Shown: positions 10,098 to 22,000 of the stretch, one piece after another
How positions within the stretch are numbered: the stretch's first letter is position 1
How the letters are laid out: each line of letters opens with the position of its first letter
Assembly: GCF_043641665.1 (NCBI RefSeq)
Contig: NC_092182.1
Location: 21,761,241 to 21,825,240, forward strand
Length of the DNA: 64,000 nt
From: Enoplosus armatus
Taxonomy: Eukaryota > Chordata > Actinopteri > Centrarchiformes > Enoplosidae
Direction of reading: 5' to 3'
Notes under the pieces: model-generated
Told to the model about the DNA's origin: nothing
The model's input: only the letters and a program-made list of their open reading frames with translations
Database searches by the model: none
Translations under genes and position numbers: made by a program

Positions 10098-13000
10098 GTA
10101 AGTACACAACCGGTTAGACGCAAAGGTGTTGAAGTTCGTCCTGTACTGAATACACAGCACTGATTTGTTGCTCAACCAAGGGGTGCACCATAACATACCA
10201 AGAAACCCCACTTTGATGCATTTTACCCACTTGATAAGATTTTACCCGCGACGTTTTTCTGTAATTTGGTTTGTTTTAGGACATGGACTAATTACATATT
10301 TTTGTTATATAAAAATAATGATCATCACATCCAAACTCATTTATCCAGTCACTGTTTAAACTTCGACTGGATAAGTAAAGGTAGACTTAGACACACAGTT
10401 GCCAGTTTATTAGGTAGCTAAAAACCAGTGCAATCTAATACAACAGCCCTGCAATAAATCCTACCTTCACTGATTTTGTAAAGTTGTTTTGAAACCGGCC
10501 CAGAGAGGGGTTGACTCAGTTACGGTCACTTGAGAGGTTGTAATTTGTTGTATATTATAATGTATAATATTTTGTCTGCCTTTATTAACAAAACACAAAA
10601 TAGTACCTTCACGTCAACAGCACCAAGATTACAGTCTCCAAAATGACGTTAAGTTAATTATCGGTTTCAACAAAAAATTAACTTCATAACCTTCATGATA
10701 GGCTGCTGTATTGAAGTGTATTAGTTTTAGCCAGGTGTACCTCATAAACTGGCACTGTATGGAAGTATCAAGCTGTGGTGGATCTGATTAAATTGCTCAG
10801 AATTTCTATTGCGTTTGGGAAGGAGTAGTATAATACATGATCTGACTAATACAAAGGAGGTTCATCTTGGTGATTTAATGTGCCCATTTCAATTATTCAT
10901 AAGCAGATTTCTTTCAGCAGTCTTTTTAATATGATACCAATGTTATGTTGAATTTCATTTCAGCACCATGAATCACAATGAGCTGACTGTTCTTCCCTTT
11001 CTTGGAGATGTTTCTGCAAATATCACCTCGCTGTCATTGTAAGTATAGAATCCCCTTTACATGCTTCTTCCGAAGACTAAAATGACTCGGTTAAACAATT
11101 ATTAACCTAGCATGGTGCAGAGCATGAGTCTTTCCTTGTGTTGATATAATTTGAGTGTACCATAGACATAGTTTGTCTTGACAAATTGACTAATCTTGAC
11201 TAACTCCTGATAATGTTTTATATGATTCAGAGTCCACAATCGGATCTCGGAGCTGTCGATGCATCAACTGCAGCCATACGTCTCCTTGGAGACACTGGAC
11301 CTGACATCCAACTCCATCTCTGAGCTCAAAGTTGGATCCTTCCCCTCCATGCAGCTGAAATATCTGTAAGTTATTATATTATTTTAAATCATCTTTATCA
11401 AAACCTTTTTTTTTTTCATCAAGGAAGGTAAGAAATTTAATTATCTGCAGGAATAGCTTGACAGTACAGATGCATATATCTGCCAAGACACACTACTGCA
11501 CAAGTATTTTATTTTAATAATAGAAACTTTCTTAGGATGTAATCTAATGTACTGTGATTACGAACACAGACTTGTATAATACAACAGTAAGATGACATAG
11601 CGTTTATGGCTGTTCAGAGTATTACAGGGCACATATTAAAGCAAAGCAGTACAATACAGTGCAAGATATTTTAAGTACGCTTGTCAAATCAGAGCACTAA
11701 AGAAAATGTGTTTTTATCAGTTTGTTGGTGGTAAGGAAGCATCTTCTGATTCTGATTCTGATTCTGATCTTGTTGTAGACCAACTGGCTTTGTGGTGCCT
11801 CCCTGTGTGGTTATTCACATACACAATAGGTGTAACTGCAGAGCAAACATTATTGTGCTTCCTGGTTTTTGCTCTAATGTTTCTGCTCTTTTATCTCATA
11901 GGAATTTGAGTAATAACAAGATCAGCGTCCTCGAGCCTGGCTGCTTTGAAAACATCTCCAGCTCCCTGCTGGTGCTGAAGCTGAACAGGAACAGATTAGC
12001 AATGCTGCCATCCAAAGTCTTCAAACTTCCACAGCTTCAGTTTCTGTAAGTATCATATGATGTGTTGTTGGTGCAAAACTAAAATCATTAGTCAAAAATT
12101 GATAGTTGGTTTTTAATTATTTTGGAGCAACTCTGGCTTAGTTGGCTGCATTTACTGTAAATCAAATAAGACATATTCCAGTAGCTATGTTGTGTGTTTT
12201 CTTGGTTTGTTTGTTGTTTTTCTTTGTTTGGATAAAGGCTCTTGGTTGAAGAAAACTGATTCTTACTCTCGTTGTAGTGAAATGAAGCGTAACAAGATCA
12301 AGATTGTGGACAGTCTGACATTCAAAGGGATGGACTCACTGAGGTCACTGAAAATGCAGAGGAACGGCATCACTAAGCTCATGGATGGAGCCTTCTTTGG
12401 GCTTAACAACATTGAAGAACTGTAAGGACAGTGTTATAAACACTCCTTTTTAAGTGATATTCAACAGCGTATCCATCAGTAATTGTGGAAAAGTACAGTG
12501 TAAACCTTTTTAAAATAGTTATAAGGAGGTCTGTAAATGAGTATAAAGTTGAGGTTTTTCCCCACCTATCTTTCTGTAATTTTCCAAAAGAAACTTCTGC
12601 ATCTGTTGTGAAATTTTGTGGACTGGTCATGTTGTTAGCCATGATCCCTCTCCAGGTTTATCATAAAAACAAGTCAATTAATGGAATAACAGTGGTTTTT
12701 GTTAATGCCATTTTGTTTTTCCCATCTGTGTCTCAGAGAGCTGGAACACAACAACCTAACTGAGGTCAACAAAGGTTGGCTGTATGGCCTGCGCATGTTG
12801 CGCGTCCTGCGGGTCAGCCAGAATACTGTCGGCATCATCCGACCAGATGCCTGGGAGTTTTGCCAAAAGCTGGAGGAACTGTGAGTGTGTTTGCTTCATA
12901 GCTAAAAAACTGCTAAGAGTCCCCACTTTCTTTCATCAGCCCCGTGCTTTGAAATTCATTATGTGTGCTCAGAGGAGTTACTGTTATCTTGCTGCAGTGC

Positions 13001-16000
13001 TGTTGGCTGTCTGGAGCTGATTCAGTGCTGTATTGACTGTGGATGTACTGGATACGTTTTTAACAATTTTCTGAAAATGTCTCATTTTGGAGTATCATTC
13101 TTGAATGTGCAGTTACATTTGTGTACAAGACTGCTGTTAATGTGCAAATTGTTGGAGCTAACTTCAGCATATTTGTGGTTGTGTTGTGCAGAGACTTGTC
13201 CTTCAATCACCTGACTAGACTGGAGGAGACGGCTTTTGTAGGATTAGGTCTCCTGGAGAACCTGAACCTGGGAGAAAACTCCATCAGCCATTTGGGAGAG
13301 GGAGTCTTCAGTGGCCTGGCAAGTCTGCGCACCCTGTAAGTGCTATGTCTAATCGGTCTAAAATGTGTGTCACCTGCTTGATCTCAAAAGTGTAATGAAG
13401 CTTAGTATGCAAAATATGATAATAAAGTCCTGACTTGTTCTTGGCTCTGTGCGTTCTCATGAAGGCTGCAGACTACAGTAGGTCTGTTTGTTTCACTCTG
13501 TGTGTGTAGTTCTTGTCCTGTCTTGAATAAATGTCCTGAGTAATCCTCAGTAGTTTAGAGAAATAACAGTAGAAGTAACCAGTATTTTAAGTTTGCTTCC
13601 TCTAATATAGTTTTGTTGCGTTCTAATCCTGCTTGTCATTAGTCATCTGTTTAGTCTTCGATCCAACCACCCAATGTGTTGCCATAGAATCCTGTTCTCT
13701 TGGTTTTGTGTCCTCTGTCCTGCTATTCATTGTGGGCATCATGCTGATTTCAGATGAGTTGAAATGTGAAAATTCTACGAGACAGTTCTGCTCACTCGCA
13801 GGAGAATCAAGCATAGGAGTTCCTCTTTAACCCTTAAAGCACAGGGAGCTTCATTATCATGTACAAACGTGTGAAATCACAGATTTCCATGTACTGTATA
13901 TAGAGTAAATTGGTCTCCGCACTGTAGCTGAGCCAGATGCCAACAGATGAAGGTTGATAGAATATATATATATCAGTGTGGATAGAGCAAGACTCCTTCT
14001 GGTCTGGGGTTTGAGTTGGTTTGCTTTTTAATATTTTATCAAGCATGGGTAAAATAATATCAACATATAATCTGCTCAACATTTGAGTGTCTCCTGAACA
14101 TGACAACAAATAACACTCTGCTCAGCTCTGGCTTTTTCAGGATGAGAAATTGGGATGTGCTTTCTTGGGTATTGAATACCAAAATCATGCACTAGTCTGT
14201 TTATCAAGTTAATGATAGTTGTCTGTTACAATAATGTCCTCCTACATTTATGCATCCCATATCACTGCCATAAAATACATCACTTAGTTCAAAGTGCAGT
14301 TTTTACCCTTTTCCATTCACAAAATGTGTATGGTTGTAATATTAGGTGACAGTTCTGAACCATATTATCACCACAAAAGCTTTGAAAATACTGTGTAGCT
14401 AAGAATATCAGCCTAACTGAGCAAGTACGTCTTCATCATCATACATGTATCTGTTACGTAAGAAGTGCTGAGAAGAGAGGAAGTTGTGAACTCGTTATTT
14501 TCCACACAGTTTTTCACTTAAGCCACTGAGCTGCAACGAGAAAGGGTTCATATTTGACCATCCCGAGAGCTTTCATGGGAGACGGGAACTGGAGAGTGCC
14601 GAGGTTCTTTCAGAGGTGGCCAGGCATGAAGAAAGAGAAACAAAAGAGCCCATGACCCATCCTGTAAACACAAAGCCTCTCTGGGTTTCCAGTGGACCCA
14701 TGAACTGTCCCAGTGCTAAACAGAGCCAATTAATTTCCCCTCATCAGAACAGCAGGGGCAGCGAACTGTGACACGCCGATTGTTAGTGTCCTTACTAAGA
14801 GTCACTGCCACTGACAGCCACAGGAGAGATAATGTGCCCTCTCCGTGGTATTTAAAAAAACAACTTTGCAGGAGGAGTAATTACATCAGTTACATATGTA
14901 GAGAGTTTAATATCTAAAATGTGACTCTTTGTTTTTCAGAGATATCCGCAATAATGAAATCTCCTGGGCCATTGAGGACTCCATTGGTGTGTTTGATGGA
15001 ATGAAGAAGCTGAACACACTGTGAGGACACTCAGATTGTACACATATATAGATAGATGGGAATATAGACAGATTTTTTTATATATAGGGCATGTTTGTAA
15101 AACATTTTGCATTTAGACAATTATAGCAGGTGCTTCTTAAATTCTGTATCAGTGTTCCAGAGATTTGGCTGTATACTGCTTTTCTGGGGAGAAATGTTTC
15201 TTGAAAATGTGACGCTTTATCCAAATAGGTCTGTTTGTACTTTACAGGTTTTATTTTGCTGTGAAGTTGCTCCTCAGGTTTATTCTAACTTGCACTGAAT
15301 GGCTGGTCAAATGCTTAATTTAGCCTCTACGAAAGCTGCTGACACAGTGGTTCCAGTGTGCAATAAAGTGTTACCCAGGAGCAGGCTTTGTGGACATTTT
15401 ACTGAACACCATATGAAATATTTTCATTTTCCAGAATCCTACAGCGGAACACAATCAAATCAATCACTAAGAAAGCGTTTGAGGGCCTGGAGGAGCTGGA
15501 GCACCTGTGAGTAAAGCTACTGCACACTCCTGTTTGTCCACACAGTTATACTTGAGTCTCAGAAGGATCTGTTGTTATTGTTGAATGATTAAAGATAGCA
15601 GAAGGCTTTTATTACCACTGGGCTGTTGTCTTATGCTTGTGAAATGGGATGCCATTTGGACCAAATCACATCATAGGTGTGTCTAATCCATATTTCTGTC
15701 CCCTCTGCAGGGACCTCAGCAAGAATGGCATCATGTCGATACACCCGGAGGCGTTGTCCCATATGAAGCTCAAAGTGTTGTGAGTGGACACAAAATTAAT
15801 CTTACAGATCTCTTAAGCACAGCTTTCCCCTGTGTTAATATTGTTTCTTCGACTGATTTATCATTATTGCTTTCATTAAAAAGGAGTCATGATTAAGTAA
15901 CAATTAAAGGACACAATTAGCATTTTAAATTGGCTGTTGTAGTTTTATGAAAATAAAACAAAACGCGCTCAACTCACAAGTAGACGTTGAAAAGTGGGTG

Positions 16001-19000
16001 CTGGATCCTAAATGTGGTGAATAATGAGTGCTGTCCTAGTTCTACTTTTTCTATTGTAGCTTTAGTAATAATTGGAATTAGTAATAGTTACTTTACTTTT
16101 TGAGCCTTTCACACCCTTTTTTGGCGATTAGAAATATGTGAAGTTGGTTGATTGTTGTCTTACCAAAACCGTACATTTATTGGCTCAGTTGGACAAAGAT
16201 TTCTGATTCCGCATTTGAGTTGCAGCATCATCATCTGCTTCGTTAGGACAGCCGTCTCTCCTGCCTGTGAGGAAAGACAGTGGAAATGTTAAGTCTCTCG
16301 GGCCTTTTTTGAGGTTTTGATCAGCCCATCTTAGGAGTGTCTCTCAAGCAGGGGCTAACGAAATGCCCCAGCAGCTGTCAAACTCAGAAAATGTATCATG
16401 ACAGCAGTCATGTCCTGTTATTAATTAGTCTGCTGCTTTAATAGAATATAGCACTATTTGCTTGGCGAGTGGGTAAAGTTTCTTTGCCTGATAACTTAGC
16501 TGGAAGAACATAATGGCAACACCCTTGTAATTAAGATTTATTTTAGGATAAATTGTATTAAAACAGAGGCGTTGTTAGCAATGAATTGATTTTCCTGTCT
16601 TGATTAAGATTTCAAGGTTGCGTTAACGCGTGTTATTCGGTCTCCATGGTTGGTCGACTTTTTGACGACTCCTGCTGACTGGTTTGAAAATAAGAACCCT
16701 GGTGTATGACTTGGATAATGGTTGTGCGTTTAAGATAATTAAATGACTCCTTTCTATGTAATGAATTTGATCATTCACACTGGTTTTATATGGCTGTGTA
16801 TCATTACTTGTCTGTATTGTGTTTCTGTTTTTAGTTGTCTAGTGGGATTGTATTTTTTTTATGTATCTGAACTGCTACAAAAATTACCTGTATGTGGCAT
16901 TAACGTTTTATTAACTTAGTTTATCAATAACACTTACCTTCAGGGTTCTAAGAAAAAAGGCTATTTTAGCAAGAAACGTCATACATCATTACGGAGCCAC
17001 CAGACCTCTGTTTTCATGATACGTGATATAAAAACGGCTACTCTTGCTTGCTCACTGTTACTCAGTTACTCAAGCAGCACTGGACTGGTATGTTGTCAGG
17101 CTAGATAACAGCCCTCTTTAAATAATTCAGGTAAATTGGACCTTTATTTGTTGGGTAGATCATAAATCACCTTCTGAAATGCTCATGAACAAATCCTGAA
17201 AATCACAAATTCATGTCCTCCATTTATCTCTACAGTTGTTTGATGATTCCAACTAATTTTACAATGACTCATCTCACCCTTCCCTCACTACCTTTCTGTT
17301 CTCAGTGTCCTGAACACGAGCAGCCTGCTGTGTGACTGCCACATGCAGTGGCTGGGGCCTTGGCTGACTGACAGCCAGTTCCAGCAGTCTGTCTCCGCTA
17401 TCTGTGCTCATCCTGCCAGCCTTCTTGATCGCAACATCCTGTCCATCAGCCCGGAAGAGTTTGTTTGTGGTCAGTCCCATTCTCTTTTTTTTAATACTGT
17501 TCCCAGTCGGATCCAATGTAGGTACTCTTCAGTGAGCACAGTGGAAAAAGTTTTCATTGTGGGATGTTTTGAAATCACTGAAATGTACTGTACTTTGCAG
17601 TTGCACAAAACTGGAAATACAGTTGATTGAAATTCCCAAGCCGACCCCCATGTTGCCCTTCCTGTATTGGCATACTTAATGTTGAATACCAACTAATATG
17701 ATACATTTCAGTTAAGAGGTCTTCTGTAAATATATTGGTTTTCTAACTTAGAGTTTCACACTTTCTGTCCCTGCTCCTCCACAGATGATTTCCCCAAGCC
17801 TCGGATCACCACTCACCCAGAGACATCTGTGGCACTGCGAGGGAACAATGTGACTCTGAGCTGCGTTGCGTCCAGCAGCAGCGATTCGCCAATGAATACA
17901 GCTTGGCGGAAGGATGGGGAGGTGCTGTATGATGCAGAGGTGCAAAACTACGCCCGGTACCAGGAGGGAGAGCTGATCTACACCACTGTGCTTCACCTCC
18001 TCAATGTCAACTTCACTGATGAGGGGCGCTACCAGTGTGTGGTCTCTAATCACTTTGGCTCCAACTACTCCAACAGAGCCAAGCTTACTGTTAATGGTGA
18101 GGATGTTTGCCCTTTGTCAAAGAATGTGATTGATGATTGCCGGTGGGGCTCATTTTTTTCCTCTTGCTCTGCAATCTTTTACTTTCTTTAAGCTGTAAGG
18201 CGCTGGTCTAGCCAATGTACTGTACACTCATAATTTTATATCTGAGGGAAATGTTTCTTAAGGTTAAGAAAGTAAGATTGTGGCCTTCCTTGGTGGACGA
18301 TGCATTAACTGCCAAAGAATTTAAGACAATAGAACCCTTATTTGCGACTGCTGTTCAATCCTGTTCTGATACAGATGTCTCTACTTCTCTGTCCCGCCCT
18401 TCACTTTCTGTCTTCCATCTTTCAGAGCTGCCATCCTTTCTTAAGACTCCCATGGATTTGACGATCCGTACTGGGACTATGGCCAGGCTGGAGTGTGCTG
18501 CTGAAGGCCATCCATCACCCCAGATTGCTTGGCAGAAGGACGGAGGCACTGACTTCCCTGCTGCCCGAGAGCGCAGGATGCATGTGATGCCAGATGATGA
18601 CATCTTCTTCATTGCTAATGTGAAGACCGAAGACATGGGAGTGTACAGCTGCACGGCTCAAAATGCAGCTGGCAGCCTGTCTGCAAACGCTACTCTCACC
18701 GTCCTGGGTGAGTCAGCCACCTGATTAGCGGAGCATGTTACTGATGTTTTACTGCTGGGTCATTTCAGCTGAGTCACTCTGCTTAAATTGGCTGCTCATT
18801 TATGTCTGTCAGTCAGTGCACGCACTTGTTTTTGTATTTCCTCCTTCGCAATTTTAACTAATGACTATGTAAATGCAGACCTTGTTATACCATGGCCATG
18901 GAAAATACTGAAATCTGGCTAGATGGCGTGTCTCTGACATAACTGTTAGATCACGTTTAAGCTATGTATTGGTATATAATCAATAACTCGGTCAAAGTTT

Positions 19001-22000
19001 GTGTTCAAGGCTTAAACACTAGTACTGTTAATCTAAAAATAACAAACTCGACCTCATACACATCCATCTGAGCGGTTTGACACAAATGCCACTGGGATGT
19101 TCCTTATTAAATAAAAAAAATCAATGAATCTCTTCCAGAAACTCCATCCTTCATGCGGCCGCTGGAAGACAGAACAGTGGCCCGTGGTGAAACTGCCGTG
19201 CTTCAGTGTATAGCTGGAGGCAGCCCGGCCCCTCGTCTCAACTGGACCAAAGATGACGGGCCTCTGGTACTCACCGAGCGCCACTTCTTTGCTGCAGCCA
19301 ACCAGCTCCTGATCATAGTTGATGCTGGTCCTGCTGACGCTGGGAAATACACCTGCATCATGTCTAATACTCTGGGAACAGAGCGTGGCCACATCTACCT
19401 GAGCGTCTCGCCATCGCCAAACTGTGATACCGGCACGGGATACGACCAGGATGGCTGGACCACCGTGGGCATTGTGGTGATTGTGGTGGTGTGTTGTGTG
19501 GTTGGAACCTCGCTGGTCTGGGTCATTGTCATCTATCACATGCGCAGGAAGAGTGAGGACTACAGTATCACCAACACAGGTCAGCAGTTTAGACACAGCC
19601 ATCTGTGATATCAAATAAATGTGCCCTCTTTGAAGCTTCACCCAGTAGGGGTGGCTGTTTGGAAACCATGAAATGTTTCTGTGGGGACGGCACTTTTTTG
19701 TGAGAATAAGACTGTTTCACAGCGCTCAACTGTGTAACAAAATGTCTCTCTCTGTTCCAGATGAGATGAATTTGCCAGCAGACATCCCCAGCTACCTGTC
19801 CTCTCAGGGTACTTTGTCAGAGCCTCAGGAAGGCTACAGTAACTCTGAGGCTGGCAGCCACCAGCAGCTCATGCCTCCTCTCTCCAATGGATACGTCCAT
19901 AAGGGCACAGATGGTGAGTAAAAACCTTTTAGATTTGTGATGTGTGTGAAGTTTGACTCTGTAACACAAACTGTTTGTTAACAAGTTACTTCATCAGCTA
20001 ATGTTACGAAGCAACCAACGCCAGATCCATGCAGTAACGTTATAGCTAAGTTACAGCTAGCTGGCTAAACCTAAGTTACCTTAGCTCAGGTTACAGTTAG
20101 AGTTGTCCACTCCTGCCTTGCATCACTCTTGTTGTTAAGTAAGGGTTGTTAAGTTTTTTGGGATGGGTTATGTCAGCATTATGACCAAAAATGTTTTAAC
20201 TCACAATCATAAACACTACCGCCTCTCCCGCCATCTGCATGAATCACTTTTGACATGAAAATTTCTTTAAACAATTGTCTTTAAATAAAATGCAGATCCT
20301 GTTTCGGTCAGATCCTTGCTGAAATGAGCCACTGACTAATTATCATGTATGTCCCAGGTGTGTGTTATGGAGACACGGGCAGCGAGGTGGAAACTGAGGG
20401 GAATGGCATGCTGCACTGCAGGGTTGGTTCTCTGTTCACTGGCCGTAGCAGCTTCCACCCTGGAGACCCCCGTGAGGGGCTGGCTGGACTCCCCACAGGT
20501 TAGTGTCATCTGCACACAAGCGGTTATGAGGTTTTTTAACATTTATAAGGATTCGATTTTATCTGCATTCTTAGTGTCCCCCCTCCCTCCATGTCTGAGA
20601 AACGACTACATCTATGCCCTTCACTAGGTCTTTCAACTTGTTCTGTTAATATGTAGATGTGTTCACATTAAGGTGTAATAAGGTTGAAAGTCTTTTCATA
20701 TATGTGTATATATTTTTATTTCATTTTAATATACATTTGAGCAAACTACATAAGAGAAAATGCATACTACTTGAAATTACTTGATTTCAAGTTTTACTAC
20801 TTGATTTATTTATTTTTCTATCCTGAAATGAATGAATACAGATAATAATTGTTTTACATATGATAAATACATGGTGGTAGTTTATAATCGATAAATAGAT
20901 TATAATTGCCTTTTCCCAGCCACTGTCAGCCTGCTTCACACAATTCTCAAATGAAACCAAAGTCTGAGACAGGCTTGAAAAACAATCAAATGGAAAGAAA
21001 CACTTTGACACACATGATGCTTTTTCTTTCTTGCCAGGTGGTGCAGGTCCGCTGGTCATCTGCTCCGACTGCTACGACAACGCCAACATCTACTCTCGCA
21101 CGCGGGAGTACTGCCCCTACGCCTATCTGGGAGAGGATGACCCGCTGGACAAGACTCTACCCGGCCTGAAGGAGAGCTTCAGTGAGCATGCTCAGCACGA
21201 GGACACGGCACTGGAGAGCCTCATTAGCAACCAGGACTCCTCCATCTTTCTCACCTCACACGACAAAAGGTTGAGCAGCCACACTCCCCCGGGGCACTAC
21301 GCTAATGGTGAGACTTGGAAACAGAAATTCTAATTTTACCTTTTCAGAGCAATATGGTGGTACTGTCCTTTGTCTAGATGCAAACTATCAGGTCCTACCT
21401 GCTGATGTGCTTTTGGGTAACATGTCGAATTTTCACCATCCTGAAGCTACTCAAAAAGGGAAAAAGACCTGTAGGATTCTACATTTTCCTTTATAAATCT
21501 GACTCTGACCCTTTATAAAGCTGTTATAAATCTTGCACCTGCTCAGGCCAGTTTGCTCTGAAATAGAGTATAACCACTGAGGCAACTGATTTACTGAAGC
21601 CAGTATTTTACAGATGAGAGATTTCCCAGTGAACTGATAAACCCATATGGTTGTATTTATTAGAGATATTGATCTTCCAGATATGATCTATTTAGATACA
21701 TAGAGGCTTGTTATGAAGGTTGTTTGAAGTACTTGCAGGCTACAACTAACATAATATTATCTGTTGAGATTAGAAGAGAAAAATCTGCAAAGTCCGCTTG
21801 GCTAACTTCATGTAAACAAACTAAAAATGTGCTACTTTCACTGCCAAATAATCTTTCAGTTTTTGATGAACTGTTTGCTCTTTAAAATGTCAAACAATGA
21901 AAAATACCAAACACAAGTTCTGACAGTGTAAAGGAATATCTATAACCAACCCAACACTCTAAAATCTGAAGGTATTCAGGTTACAAGGAAATCGTCACAT

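Noticed and set aside
11706..11909. ORF with a Ser-Asp repeat
   Set aside because: It comes from a short GATTCT tandem repeat in lrig2 intron 3 and runs into exon 4 in the wrong frame.
19054..19641. 195-codon ORF on the minus strand
   Set aside because: It is the antisense shadow of lrig2 exon 14 (Ig 3 and membrane span); no similarity recognised.
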